The notes: generated from the letters alone by a model not told the origin. A DNA stretch of 64,000 bases from Ilumatobacter fluminis (GCF_004364865.1 NZ_SOAU01000001.1:4124001-4188000), one strand, 5' to 3'. Shown: positions 34,203-44,157, counted from the stretch's first letter. Program-made: numbers and translations.

Positions 34203-35783
34203 ATGACAACGGACACCCACCCCAACTCGGCCTCGCAAGCGGCCAGCCGTGTGAAGGGCCTCTGGTCGTTCCGCGGCAAGTACCGAATCCTCCACCTGAC
34301 CTGGTTCGCGTTCTTCCTCAGCTTCGTCGTGTGGTTCAACTTCGCGCCGTTCGCGAACACGATCGCCGAGCAGGTCGGACTCACCGCCGACCAGAAGAAG
34401 ACGATCGGACTGTGCAACGTGGCGTTGACCGTGCCCGCCCGGATCTTCATCGGCATGGCCCTCGACCGATGGGGCCCTCGTCGCGTCTATGCGACGATCC
34501 TGATGTTCGCCGTGATCCCGAACACGATCTTCGCCCTGTCGAGTTCGTTCGAGACGCTGGTGTTCAGCCGTCTCGCACTGTCGGTGGTCGGAGCCGGCTT
34601 CGTCGTCGGCATCCGCATGGTGTCGGAGTGGTTCCCGCCGAGCGAGGTCGGCACCGCCGAGGGCGTCTACGGCGGCTGGGGCAACTTCGGATCGGCCGCC
34701 GCTGCGTTCAGCCTGCCGACGATCGCCGCGTTGTTCGGCGGCGACGACGGCTGGCGCTACGCGATCCTGCTGACCGGCGTGATCGCCGCTGCGTACGGCT
34801 TGTTCTACCTGCGGGCCGTCACCGACACCCCCGACGGTGTGTCGTACGCACGCCCCCGGCGACAGGGTGCGCTCGAGGTCACGAGCCGAGGTGGTGTGTG
34901 GGGCCTCGCCGCCCTCACCGTGCCGCTCAACGCGATCCTCGCTGTGATCGCCTGGCGCATCTGGCGGGTCGATGTGATCACCACACCGGTGTTCATCGGT
35001 GTGCTGGCCGCCGTGGCCGCCCTCCTCATCATCCAGGAGATCGCCGTCTTCCGGGTCAACAAGCCCGCACTCGCCGGCGAGTACCGCGAGTCGGACCAGT
35101 ACCCGCTGCGCTCCGTCGCCGTGCTGTGCCTCGCCTACTTCGCCACGTTCGGTTCCGAACTCGCCGTCGTGTCGATGCTGCCGACCTTCTTCGAGGACAC
35201 GTGGGGACTCAACACCACACTCGCCGGCATCGCCGCCTCGGGGTTCGCGTTCATGAACCTGGCGTCCCGTCCGGCCGGCGGCATCATGTCCGACGTGCTC
35301 GGGTCACGGAAGCGGACCCTGTCGGCACTGCTGGTCGGGCTGCTCGTCGGCTACGTCCTGCTGTCGACGATGGGATCGGCGTGGCCGTGGGCGCTGGCGA
35401 TCGCCGCCTCCATGTTCTGCTCGTTCTTCGTCCAGGCCGGCGAGGGTGCCGTCTACGCGATCGTGCCGCTCGTCAAGAAGCGGGTCAGCGGCCAGGTGGC
35501 CGGCATGGCCGGCGCCTACGGCAACGTCGGTGCCATCACGTTCCTCACCGTCGGCCTGTTCGTCAGCGACCGGGTCTTCTTCCTCACGATCGCCGTCGCC
35601 GCCGCCGTGGCGTTCCTCGCGAGCCACTTCATGGTCGAGCCGGCCGACAGTTTCGCCACCGAGTTGTTGGTCGACCACGAGGCCGACGAGACCGATCTCA
35701 CCCACCCCGAGCACGCACACGCCCACCCAGGCAGCATCGGGGATGCCGACGGCCTCGCCCCCGCAGGAGCCCACCGGTCGTGA
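34203..35783 (+). CDS. narK: Nitrate/nitrite transporter (NarK, MFS)
   Basis: A 526-residue 12-helix transporter of the nitrate/nitrite porter family. The nitrate signature-like region is GGWGNFGSAAAAFSLPTIA in helix 5 and GAYGNVGAITFLTVGLFVS in helix 11; the Arg residues expected to bind nitrate lie in VGIRMVSEWF and LASRPAGG. The cytoplasmic tail is His/Asp-rich (HPEHAHAHPG). ATG at 34203 is chosen over an in-frame GTG 18 nt earlier. The stop overlaps nasA (GTGA). It brings nitrate in for NasA. Confidence 0.94.
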   Translation: MTTDTHPNSASQAASRVKGLWSFRGKYRILHLTWFAFFLSFVVWFNFAPFANTIAEQVGLTADQKKTIGLCNVALTVPARIFIGMALDRWGPRRVYATILMFAVIPNTIFALSSSFETLVFSRLALSVVGAGFVVGIRMVSEWFPPSEVGTAEGVYGGWGNFGSAAAAFSLPTIAALFGGDDGWRYAILLTGVIAAAYGLFYLRAVTDTPDGVSYARPRRQGALEVTSRGGVWGLAALTVPLNAILAVIAWRIWRVDVITTPVFIGVLAAVAALLIIQEIAVFRVNKPALAGEYRESDQYPLRSVAVLCLAYFATFGSELAVVSMLPTFFEDTWGLNTTLAGIAASGFAFMNLASRPAGGIMSDVLGSRKRTLSALLVGLLVGYVLLSTMGSAWPWALAIAASMFCSFFVQAGEGAVYAIVPLVKKRVSGQVAGMAGAYGNVGAITFLTVGLFVSDRVFFLTIAVAAAVAFLASHFMVEPADSFATELLVDHEADETDLTHPEHAHAHPGSIGDADGLAPAGAHRS

Positions 35784-37927
35784 GCACCGACGGCCGCGTC
35801 ACGCTGTCGCACTGCCCGTACTGCGCGCTGAACTGCGGGGTCGGTCTCGAGACCGACCCCGCGGGTCGGCTGGTCGGGCAGGTCCGCTGGAAGGGGTCGC
35901 CACTCACTGGTGGCGCCGTCTGTTCGAAGGGATCGACGGCCTGGGAGCAGGTGCAGCACCGCGACCGTTTGACCGCTCCCCTCGTCCGCCGCGACGGCCG
36001 GCTGGTCGAGACCTCGTGGGACGAGGCACTCGATCTCGCGGCGGAGGGCTTCGCACGGATCAAGGCCGAGCACGGCGCCGACGTCAACGCCGTCCTGTCG
36101 GGCGGATCACTCACGAACGAGAAGGCGTACCTCGTCGGGAAGTTCGCCCGGCTCGCGTTCGGGACCCGGCACGTCGACTACAACGGACGCTTCTGCATGG
36201 TGTCGGCCGGCTCGGCCAACCTGCAGGCGTTCGGCCTCGACCGCTCGATGACGCCGCTGTCGGAGGTCGAGCGGGCCGATGTCGTCGTCGTGGTCGGCGC
36301 CAACGTGTCCGACGCCTACCCGGTCATGTTGCCGAACGCGATCAACCGCGCCCGGCAACGAGGCGCGCGCATCATCGCCGTCGATCCTCGCTTCGGGCGG
36401 TGGGTGAAGGACGGCGACACCGCGCTCGCTATCCGGCCCGGGACGGACGGCGTGCTCTTCCTCGGGCTCCTCGCCGAGGTCGAACGACAGGGCCTGCTCG
36501 ACGTCGACTACATCGCGGAACGAACCGTCGGGTTCGCCGAGGCGATCGCCGCAGCCCGGCCCTGGACGCCCGAGCGGGTCGAGGCCGAGACCGACATCGA
36601 CGCCGCCACCGTCCGCGACGTCGCCCGGGCGATCGCGACCGCGCCCCGTTGCATGATCCTCCACGCACGCGGCGCCGAGCAGCAGACGATGGGGACGAAC
36701 AATGTCCTGTCGATGATCAACCTGGCGCTCGCCTGCGGCCTGCCGGGTCGGCCCGGGTCGGGGATCGACATGCTCACCGGCCAGCGCAACGGCCAGGGCG
36801 GTCGCGAATGGGGCCAGCGCTGCAACCAGCTCCCCGCCGGGCGGTCGATCGCCGACCCAGAGCACCGCAGGGTCGTCGCCGAGCGCTGGGGCGTGCCGGT
36901 CGAGTCGCTCCCGGGTGTGGGTGCCACCTATGTCGAGATCCTCCAGATGGCCGGCCGTCGCGAGATCCGGGGTCTGTTGTCGATCTCGAACAACTGGCGG
37001 ATCTCCGCACCCGACCTGCACGCCGTCGACCGCCAGGCCGACGAACTCGACCACGTCGTGGTGATCGATCCGTTCTTGTCGGAGTCGGCGGAGCGGCACG
37101 CGACGATCGTGCTGCCCGGCACCACCTTTGCGGAGGAGGAGGGCACGATCACGACGATCGAGGGTCGCGTCGTCAGGTGCGACCAGGCGGTCGCACCGGT
37201 GCCGCGACGATCCGACATCGACATCGTCCGCAACCTCGCTCGACGCCTGGGTGTCGGTGAGCACTTCGACTTCGTGCGCGGCCGCGAAGTGTTCGACGAG
37301 ATGCGCCGGGTGTCCGCCGGCGGCCCCAACGACTACTCGGGCATCACCTGGGACCGGGCTCGCGACGGCGTGTTCTGGCCGTGTCCGTCAGAGGACCATC
37401 CCGGGACGCCCCAGCTGTACACCGACCGATTCGCCCACGCGGACGGGCGCGCTCGCTTCGTCGCGGTGCACCGCCTGTCGCCCCCGGTCGACGTCGACCG
37501 GCAGTACCCCTTCGTGCTCACGACCGGCCGCCACCTCGCCCAATACCTGTCGGGGAACCAGACCAAGCGGATCGACGCCCAGCAACGCAAGGCGCCCGGG
37601 CCGTACGCCGAACTCCACCCGGAGATCGCCACCGAACTCGGGCTCACGCCGGAAGACCGGATCGTGCTCACGAGCCGACAGGGGCGATCGGTGGTGCCGT
37701 GGCGCCCGAACCCGAGCCTGCGACCCGACACCGTGTTCATGCTCTACCACTGGCGTGAGTGCAACACCCTGACCTCGGCCGACCTCGACCCGACGAGCAA
37801 GATCCCCGGCTTCAAGTTCACTCCCGTCGCCGTTCGGCGTCTCGCCGCCGTCGGCGACGACGATGTCGCGAACGAGGTCCCGAGCGACGTCAACGATCGC
37901 CCCGGCCCACTGGAGGTCCCGTCATGA
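35780..37927 (+). CDS. nasA: Assimilatory nitrate reductase catalytic subunit
   Basis: A 715-residue molybdopterin oxidoreductase reducing nitrate to nitrite. The N-terminal [4Fe-4S] site is CPYCALNC plus Cys in GGAVCSKG. The molybdenum ligand is the Cys in GRFCMVSA. Pterin-binding stretches include VGANVSDAYP and GGREWGQRCNQLPAGR, and the C-terminal MopB domain has TGRHLAQYLSGNQT. Electron donor subunits are not in the window. The GTG start overlaps narK, and the end overlaps cysG by ATGA. Confidence 0.94.
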   Translation: MSTDGRVTLSHCPYCALNCGVGLETDPAGRLVGQVRWKGSPLTGGAVCSKGSTAWEQVQHRDRLTAPLVRRDGRLVETSWDEALDLAAEGFARIKAEHGADVNAVLSGGSLTNEKAYLVGKFARLAFGTRHVDYNGRFCMVSAGSANLQAFGLDRSMTPLSEVERADVVVVVGANVSDAYPVMLPNAINRARQRGARIIAVDPRFGRWVKDGDTALAIRPGTDGVLFLGLLAEVERQGLLDVDYIAERTVGFAEAIAAARPWTPERVEAETDIDAATVRDVARAIATAPRCMILHARGAEQQTMGTNNVLSMINLALACGLPGRPGSGIDMLTGQRNGQGGREWGQRCNQLPAGRSIADPEHRRVVAERWGVPVESLPGVGATYVEILQMAGRREIRGLLSISNNWRISAPDLHAVDRQADELDHVVVIDPFLSESAERHATIVLPGTTFAEEEGTITTIEGRVVRCDQAVAPVPRRSDIDIVRNLARRLGVGEHFDFVRGREVFDEMRRVSAGGPNDYSGITWDRARDGVFWPCPSEDHPGTPQLYTDRFAHADGRARFVAVHRLSPPVDVDRQYPFVLTTGRHLAQYLSGNQTKRIDAQQRKAPGPYAELHPEIATELGLTPEDRIVLTSRQGRSVVPWRPNPSLRPDTVFMLYHWRECNTLTSADLDPTSKIPGFKFTPVAVRRLAAVGDDDVANEVPSDVNDRPGPLEVPS

Positions 37928-39324
37928 ACCGCTACCTGCTCGCCTGGGACCTGACCGACCGTCGTGTGCTCGTTGCCGGCGCCGGCACGATCGCGGAGGG
38001 CAAGGTCGAGACACTCCGTACGGCCGGCGCCCGCCTCGTGGTCGTCGGCCGCGAGGCCACGCCTCGCCTCCGCGAACTCGCAGCAGACGGGACGATCGAA
38101 CTCGCCGAGCGAGGGGTGCGTCGCCGCGACGTGCTCGGCGCCCGCCTGGTCGTCGCCGCCACCGACGACCGTCGTGTCAACCGGCGTGTTCGCCGCTGGG
38201 CCCACGCCGTGCGCGCCGTGGTGAACGTCGTCGACGATCCGGCATTGTGCGACGTCACGGTGCCGGCCACGGTGCAGCGAGGTCCCGCGACGATCGCCAT
38301 CTCCACCGACGGCTCGAGCCCCGCCACGGCCCGCCTCCTCCGAGAGGAGATCGAGCGTGCCGTTCCGCCCGGGGTCGGCGAACTCGTCGACCAGGCGTCG
38401 ATCGCCCGCCGCCGGATCCGCCACGCCGGCGAGTACCGCTACGACTACGCCGCCTGGCGCCAGCGACTGCTCGAACCTGGCCTCGAGGCGGTCCACGCCG
38501 GACGACTCGACGCGATCCGCGAGTTGCGACACCGCTTCGAGATCGGGTTCGCCGCGCCGACCCCGATCCGGAGCGGACGTGTCACCCTCGTCGGTGCCGG
38601 CCCTGGCGGCGCCGATCTCATCACGGTGCGCGGCGCCCGAGCGCTCGCGACCGCCGACGTCGTCGTCTACGACCGCCTGGCCGACCCGGCACTGCTCGAC
38701 CTGGCTCCCGTCGTCGCCGAGCGGATCCCGGTCGGCAAGGCGAAAGGCAGCGGCACGCCGCAAGACGACATCAACGAGCTACTCATCCGCAAGGCGGCCG
38801 ACGGTTCGCACGTCGTGCGCCTCAAGGGCGGCGACCCCTTCGTGTTCGGTCGCGGGTCGGAGGAGTGCGAGGCCGTCACCGCTGCCGGGCTCCCGTGCGA
38901 GGTCGTGCCCGGCGTGTCGTCGTCGCTCGCAGCGCCGGCACTGGCCGGGATCCCCGTGACCGAGCGCAGCGTCGCCGCCTCGTTCACGGTCGTGTCGGGC
39001 CATCGTGCCGCCGACGAAGCACACGACTGGGAAGCACTCGCCCGCTCCGGATCGACGCTCGTCGTCCTGATGGGCGCGACGACGGCGCCGGAGATCGCGT
39101 CGGCACTGATCGACGGTGGCCGGCCCGACGACGAGCCGGTCGCCATCGTCCACGCCGCCGGCACCGAGTCACAACGCTCGATGCACCTCACCCTCGACGC
39201 GCTCCGTGCCGACGGTTGCCCGTTCCCCGCCCCGTGCGTCATCGTCATCGGTCCCGTTGCTCGGACGCGCGACGTACACGCAACTGGAGCGGCGGAAGCG
39301 ATGATCGCCGCCGACGCGGTCTGA
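37924..39324 (+). CDS. cysG: Sirohaem synthase, fused SirC-CobA type
   Basis: A 466-residue fusion. Residues 1-205 are precorrin-2 dehydrogenase/ferrochelatase (VAGAGTIAEGKVETL, VVAATDDRRVNRRV); residues about 215-466 are uroporphyrinogen-III C-methyltransferase (LVGAGPGGADLITVRGARAL, VRLKGGDPFVFGRGSEE). It makes sirohaem, the cofactor of NirB, which explains its place. GGAGG lies 7 nt before the ATG, which overlaps the nasA stop. Last gene of the cluster. Confidence 0.95.
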   Translation: MNRYLLAWDLTDRRVLVAGAGTIAEGKVETLRTAGARLVVVGREATPRLRELAADGTIELAERGVRRRDVLGARLVVAATDDRRVNRRVRRWAHAVRAVVNVVDDPALCDVTVPATVQRGPATIAISTDGSSPATARLLREEIERAVPPGVGELVDQASIARRRIRHAGEYRYDYAAWRQRLLEPGLEAVHAGRLDAIRELRHRFEIGFAAPTPIRSGRVTLVGAGPGGADLITVRGARALATADVVVYDRLADPALLDLAPVVAERIPVGKAKGSGTPQDDINELLIRKAADGSHVVRLKGGDPFVFGRGSEECEAVTAAGLPCEVVPGVSSSLAAPALAGIPVTERSVAASFTVVSGHRAADEAHDWEALARSGSTLVVLMGATTAPEIASALIDGGRPDDEPVAIVHAAGTESQRSMHLTLDALRADGCPFPAPCVIVIGPVARTRDVHATGAAEAMIAADAV

Positions 39325-39393
39325 GGCTCGGGAACCGCGACGTCGTCATCGCGCCGATGTTGCACCGTGTTCGACAAGAGCAGGACACGACTG

Positions 39394-39406
39394 TGCAAAT
39401 TGCACC
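39394..39406. promoter_or_regulatory. Perfect 13-bp palindrome upstream of an unknown gene
   Basis: GTGCAA-A-TTGCAC lies in the 198-bp gap after cysG, 116 nt before the next start. It may be an operator. Nothing else is evident in the gap. Confidence 0.35.
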
Positions 39407-39522
39407 CCGATTCTCCATGGCGGCGTATTCCGACCGGACGGAGCCGCTCTGTGCCGACGTCCGTCTGGGCACTCGACCCAGCGGGGGGCGGGCGCTCGAC
39501 CAGGCGGCACAGGAGCATCATC

Positions 39523-41052
39523 ATGATCAGATTCGACATCAACCCCGGACGGCTCGAGCCGCTTCGGCTGCACTTCCGGGAGTGCACCCCACGCATCCTC
39601 GTCGTCACCGACGGGAGCCTCAACGGCGGCACCGGCGGCTTCGGCCTCAGCCACTTCATCGACATCCTGTCGTCGACCCAGATCCACGGCATGACCCCGA
39701 TCGTCGAACATCGCGACCGCCACGCCGGCGGGCCCGACCAGGCGTTCGACGACCTGTCGATCTCCAAGTTCGACGTCGTGTTCCTCTTCGGGATCGAGAC
39801 GACCGGATCGGCGCTGAGCGCGAGCGCTTTGTCGAAGGTGCAGCACTTCATGGAGGACGGGGGTGGGCTGTTCTCGACCGGCGACCACGAAGACCTCGGG
39901 ACCGGGATGAGCGGCGACATCCCGCGCGTCCGCCAGATGCGCTATTGGGCCGCGGCCGACACTCCGGATGCCAGCGACTCGACCCGCCTGACGACCAACC
40001 TTCCCGGCAACGACGTCGCCTACACCTTCGCCGATCAGTCCGACGAGCATCCGCAGCGGCTCTACCCGAACTTCGCCGTCGGCACCGATGGGTTCGTCCT
40101 GGTGCCGATCGGCGGAGCATCGCCGTCGAGGCCGGCACATCCACTGATCCGGCTCACGGGTGGGGGCGCGCTCGACGTCTACCCCGATCATCCGCACGAA
40201 GGCGAGTGCCGCATCCCGACCGATCTGTCGACCACGTTCGACCTCGACGGTTCCCCGACGGCCGAGTGGCCGGGCGGACCGTTCTTCTTCATGCGGCCAC
40301 GACCTCGGGCCGTCGCGTACGCGATGTCGGCGGGGAACGGCTTCGAAGGGCCCGACAAGTCGGCGGTGGTGCCGAGGTCGTTCATCGCGATCGCCGCCTA
40401 CAACGGGCATCTCGGCAGCGTCGGACGGGTCGTGACCGATGCGACCTGGCACCACTACGTCAACATCAATCTGACCGGGATGCGGCCCGGTGGCGTGTCG
40501 AACACGGACATGCAGGCGATCGAGGCGTTCTGGTCGAACATGGTGAACTGGTTGATGCCGGCCACCGTTCGACGGTGCTTGTGGCCGTGGCTCGTCGTGT
40601 CGACCCTGGTCGATCATCCACTGCTCGAAGAGATCGAGATCCCGGAGCCGTCGCCGAAGCGTGTGCGTGAACTCGTCGCGCTCGGGTCGGCCGTCGTGTC
40701 GGCCGTCGACGAACGACCCGGATCGGTGGGCACCGATGCGGTGACCGATGCGGTCGCCATGCTCGCCGGCACGACCGACCGGAAGACGGACGACCGCAAG
40801 TTCGCCGTGAACGATCGACTCGCCTCGAAGGTCGGGCTGGCCCTGATCGGTGCCCACTTCGCACACGTCGCCCACACCCTCGAGAAGGGCGGCGAGCTCC
40901 ACGACCACGACGGTCTCGAGCGAACGGCCAAGGCACTCGGCGACGAGATCGTCGAGGCTGTGATCGCCGACGAGCGCTCAACGCTCGAGAAGTCGGCAGC
41001 CGAGCTCGACCGGACACGGCGACTGTTGGCCGAGCCGGTGCCGATCGGCTGA
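39523..41052 (+). CDS. Unknown protein, possible class I amidotransferase-like fold
   Basis: A 509-residue protein that is not recognised. The N-terminal half has strands and turns like a ThuA/GATase1-type flavodoxin-like fold (RILVVTDGS, FDVVFLFGIETTGSAL, QHFMEDGGGLFSTGDHEDLG), with HHYVNINLTG later. After about residue 350 it is helical and charged, ending in a coiled-coil-like segment. No signal peptide. AGGAG lies 7 nt before the ATG at 39523; the upstream frame is not coding-like. It follows the nitrate cluster but is separated by 198 bp and is probably independent. Confidence 0.6.
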   Translation: MIRFDINPGRLEPLRLHFRECTPRILVVTDGSLNGGTGGFGLSHFIDILSSTQIHGMTPIVEHRDRHAGGPDQAFDDLSISKFDVVFLFGIETTGSALSASALSKVQHFMEDGGGLFSTGDHEDLGTGMSGDIPRVRQMRYWAAADTPDASDSTRLTTNLPGNDVAYTFADQSDEHPQRLYPNFAVGTDGFVLVPIGGASPSRPAHPLIRLTGGGALDVYPDHPHEGECRIPTDLSTTFDLDGSPTAEWPGGPFFFMRPRPRAVAYAMSAGNGFEGPDKSAVVPRSFIAIAAYNGHLGSVGRVVTDATWHHYVNINLTGMRPGGVSNTDMQAIEAFWSNMVNWLMPATVRRCLWPWLVVSTLVDHPLLEEIEIPEPSPKRVRELVALGSAVVSAVDERPGSVGTDAVTDAVAMLAGTTDRKTDDRKFAVNDRLASKVGLALIGAHFAHVAHTLEKGGELHDHDGLERTAKALGDEIVEAVIADERSTLEKSAAELDRTRRLLAEPVPIG

Positions 41053-41127
41053 CGATCGACGGTGTCGGGTGGTCGGTCGCAGCGTGGCGATCGGGCATCC
41101 GACACCGGCGTCACCACGCCCGCGGCC

Positions 41128-41133
41128 TACGGT
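41128..41133 (+). promoter_or_regulatory. -10 box of a leaderless epoxide hydrolase transcript
   Basis: TACGGT ends 7 nt before the ATG at 41141 with no Shine-Dalgarno sequence. The same hexamer at the same distance precedes several other genes in the window. Confidence 0.55.
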
Positions 41134-41140
41134 CCTGACC

Positions 41141-42274
41141 ATGATCGAGGGGATCCGACCGTTCAGCATCGACGTGCCCGACGAGGTGCTCGACGACCTC
41201 CGCCGTCGGCTGCACGCCACCCGATGGCCGGACGCCGAGTTGGTGGACGACTGGTCGCAGGGCATCCGGCTCGCCTACGTGCGTGAGTTGTGCCGGTACT
41301 GGGCCGACGAGTACGACTGGCGGGCCCGCGAAGCGGCGCTCAATCGGTTCGACCAGTTCGTCACCGAGATCGACGGCGTCGACATCCACCTGGTCCACCA
41401 GCGGTCGCCGAACCCCGACGCCATCCCGCTGCTGATCACCCACGGTTGGCCCGGTTCGATCGTCGAGTTCCACAAGGTGATCGAGCCGCTCACCGACCCG
41501 GCCGCACACGGGGGCGACCCTGCCGATGCGTTCCACGTGATCGCCCCGTCGCTACCGGGCTACGGGTTCTCCGGCAAACCGACCGAGACCGGCTGGGGCA
41601 TCGAGAAGATCGCCGACGTCTGGGCCGAGTTGATGACCATGCTCGGCTACGACCGCTTCGTCGCCCAGGGCGGCGACTGGGGCTCCGCCGTCACTCACCA
41701 GGTCGCCGCTCGCCATCCCGACCGGTGCATCGCGGCGCACATGACCTTGGCGATGGCGGCCCGGCCCGCGGGCGAACCGACCGAGCCGGACGAGCTTCGC
41801 GCGCTCGAGCGAGCGGCCGAGTACCAGCAGGTCGACGCCGGCTACTCGAAGCAGCAGGCGACCCGGCCGCAGACACTCGGCTACGGATTGGCCGACTCGC
41901 CGTCGGGCCAGCTGGCGTGGATCGTCGAGAAGTTCTGGAAGTGGACCGACTGCGCCGGCCACCCCGAGAACGTGCTCACGCGGGACGAGATGCTCGACAA
42001 CGTGATGCTGTACTGGGTCACGAACTCGGCGACGTCATCGGCCCGTCTGTACTGGGAGAGCTTCGGCGGGCGTCGCTCGGCCGAGGTGACGATCCCGGTC
42101 GGGTTCTCGGTCTATCCGAAGGAGATCGTGCCACCGGTCCGGTCGTGGGTCGAGCAGACGTTCCCCGACATCCGCCACTGGGCCGAGCACGAACAGGGCG
42201 GCCACTTCGCTGCGTTCGAAGTCCCCGACGTGTTCGTCGACGACCTCCGCGACTGTTTCCGTCAGTTCCGATAG
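41141..42274 (+). CDS. Epoxide hydrolase (EHN-type)
   Basis: A 377-residue alpha/beta hydrolase that opens epoxides to diols. The N-terminal lid domain (MIEGIRPFSIDVPDEVLDDL) is the epoxide hydrolase N-terminal family. HGWPGS (101-106) is the oxyanion motif, Asp179 in GGDWGSA is the nucleophile, and the late His is in EQGGHFAAFE. Lid tyrosines are expected near YSKQQATRPQTLGYGL. The start at 41141 is supported by the leaderless promoter; an in-frame start at 41069 lies upstream of it. Confidence 0.92.
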   Translation: MIEGIRPFSIDVPDEVLDDLRRRLHATRWPDAELVDDWSQGIRLAYVRELCRYWADEYDWRAREAALNRFDQFVTEIDGVDIHLVHQRSPNPDAIPLLITHGWPGSIVEFHKVIEPLTDPAAHGGDPADAFHVIAPSLPGYGFSGKPTETGWGIEKIADVWAELMTMLGYDRFVAQGGDWGSAVTHQVAARHPDRCIAAHMTLAMAARPAGEPTEPDELRALERAAEYQQVDAGYSKQQATRPQTLGYGLADSPSGQLAWIVEKFWKWTDCAGHPENVLTRDEMLDNVMLYWVTNSATSSARLYWESFGGRRSAEVTIPVGFSVYPKEIVPPVRSWVEQTFPDIRHWAEHEQGGHFAAFEVPDVFVDDLRDCFRQFR

Positions 42275-42295
42275 CCCGAGTCGCCGGGAGGCCGA

Positions 42296-44065
42296 TCAGC
42301 CGGCGGCCACCCAGGTGCCGAGCCCGTTCAGGTCGTAGAACTCCGCTGTGACGGAGACGGCCTGACCGTCGACCACGTCGAACTCGATGCCGGTCGGGCC
42401 GAGGGCGTTCTCACCCGGCGGCGTGAACAAGAACGTGTCACCGTCGTACGGTGACAGTTCGAACTCCATCGGGTCGGGTCCGAGCGTCATCACGAGGACG
42501 CCCGAGCGGTCGTCGACGGTCATCGGGCCGTAGTAGTCGTTGTCGTAGACGCCGACGTACGCCGACGCGTCGAGCGGCGCGGCCGGATCGGCGACGGGCT
42601 CACGCCAGTCGGTGGGCGTCTCGGGCTCGTAGAGCGAGGCCATGAGCCCGCTGTAGCCGGCGAACCAGTCGAGTCGGGGAGCGCCGTCGACGATCAGATC
42701 GACGATCGTCGCCGCGGCTGCCTCGGGGAGGCCGACGGGCTGCCCGTTGGTGATGACCGCGACGCCCAACTGCTGGCCGGGCACCATCACGTACCGCGTG
42801 GCGGTGCCGAGGAGGAACGCACCGGAGTGCGACCACTCGGTGAACCCGTCGTCGCGAACGCCCACCCCGGAGCCGAGGCCGTAGTGACCGGTGTGCGCGC
42901 TCGGCGTGCCCGGCGGATTCGACACACTATGGGGGGTGTACATGGTGAGCAGCGCGTCCGGATCGATGATCTGCTCTCCGTCGAGTTCGCCCGACGCGAG
43001 CTGCAGTCGCATCCAGCGACCGAGGTCGTTCGCGGTCGACGACACCCCGCCGGCCGGCGCCTGCGGGTCGGGGTCACGCTGATCGGTCGTCACGATCCAG
43101 GTGCCCTCGTCGTCGCGCTGGTGCGGAATCGCCCGGTCGTCGGCGCCGATGTAGTCGGCGAACCTCGCCGACGTGGCGTCCATGCCTGCGGGCGCGAAGA
43201 GACGCTGCTCGATCAGGTCGTCCCACGTCTGGTCGGATGCGTTCGCCGCCGCCTCGGCCGCCGCCGTCAGCCCGAAGTTGGTGTACTGGTGCTGTGCTCG
43301 GAACGGCGAGAGCGGTTCGTGCACGAGGCGTGCGAGCACCTCGTCACGGTCGTAGCCGAGATCTTCGAGGAGATCACCGGCGTGCGACGGCAGGCCACTG
43401 TCGTGGGTGAACATGTCGGCGAACGTGACGTGCTCGCCGATGTAGGGGTCGGAGAGTTCGAAGCCGGGGAGGTGGTCGACGATCGGGTCGTCCCAGGCGA
43501 TGGTCCCGTCGCCCACGACGGCCGAGACCGCCGAGCCACTGATCGCCTTCGAGACCGACGCGACCTGGAAGACGGTGTCGGGTCCCACCGGGTCGTCGGT
43601 GCCGACTTCACGCACACCGAACCCGTCGGCGAAGACCACCTCGTCCTCGAACACGATCGCGACCGCCATGCCCGGCACGCCGCTCGCAGCGAGCATCGAC
43701 TCCATCTCGTCCGGAACCAGCGCAAGTGCCGCCTCGACGTCGGCGGCGGTGACCGTCTGGGCGGGATCTCCGGGCGGTCCGGCCGGCGCAGCCTCGGACT
43801 CGTCCTCGTCGGCCGGCTCCGGCTGGGTGGTCTCGACCGTTCCGGCCGTCGTCTCGGTTGTCGTGTCGGTCGTCGTGTCGGTCGTCGTCTCGGTCGTCGT
43901 CTCGGTCGTGGACGGCGCCGTCTCGTCGGAAGGCGCCGCTGCGTCGTCGGCGCACGCGGTCAGCGCGAGCACCATCGCCACGCCGACGGCACTCGCCACG
44001 ACCGGTCGGCGCAGTCGCCTTCCCTGCTGCGTCGCCGTGCCGCTACTCGCCCGCTCGATCGTCAT
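42296..44065 (-). CDS. Class C beta-lactamase-like serine hydrolase lipoprotein
   Basis: A 589-residue lipoprotein of the serine beta-lactamase/esterase family. The signal ends LTA-Cys38. A Thr-rich linker (about 50-82) built of TTT(E/D) repeats follows. The catalytic motifs are Ser170-Val-Ser-Lys173 (SVSK), Tyr in QYTNFG, and HSG in EWSHSGAFL. An extra C-terminal beta domain (about 480-589) is common in this group. It may be a peptidase, esterase or lactamase on the outer face. GAGGA precedes the ATG closely. Confidence 0.88.
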   Translation of the reverse strand: MTIERASSGTATQQGRRLRRPVVASAVGVAMVLALTACADDAAAPSDETAPSTTETTTETTTDTTTDTTTETTAGTVETTQPEPADEDESEAAPAGPPGDPAQTVTAADVEAALALVPDEMESMLAASGVPGMAVAIVFEDEVVFADGFGVREVGTDDPVGPDTVFQVASVSKAISGSAVSAVVGDGTIAWDDPIVDHLPGFELSDPYIGEHVTFADMFTHDSGLPSHAGDLLEDLGYDRDEVLARLVHEPLSPFRAQHQYTNFGLTAAAEAAANASDQTWDDLIEQRLFAPAGMDATSARFADYIGADDRAIPHQRDDEGTWIVTTDQRDPDPQAPAGGVSSTANDLGRWMRLQLASGELDGEQIIDPDALLTMYTPHSVSNPPGTPSAHTGHYGLGSGVGVRDDGFTEWSHSGAFLLGTATRYVMVPGQQLGVAVITNGQPVGLPEAAAATIVDLIVDGAPRLDWFAGYSGLMASLYEPETPTDWREPVADPAAPLDASAYVGVYDNDYYGPMTVDDRSGVLVMTLGPDPMEFELSPYDGDTFLFTPPGENALGPTGIEFDVVDGQAVSVTAEFYDLNGLGTWVAAG

Positions 44066-44157
44066 GTCGTCCTCGCCTTCGTCTCCACCGTTGGGGGTCA
44101 GGGCGCGCCCCGACAGGCGACATCATATGAACACCTTCGTTCAGATGAGAATCAAGA

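Noticed and set aside
39325-39522. tRNA or small RNA gene after cysG
   Set aside because: No T-loop GGTTCGAAT-like sequence and no cloverleaf pairing was found. Only a 13-bp palindrome stands out.
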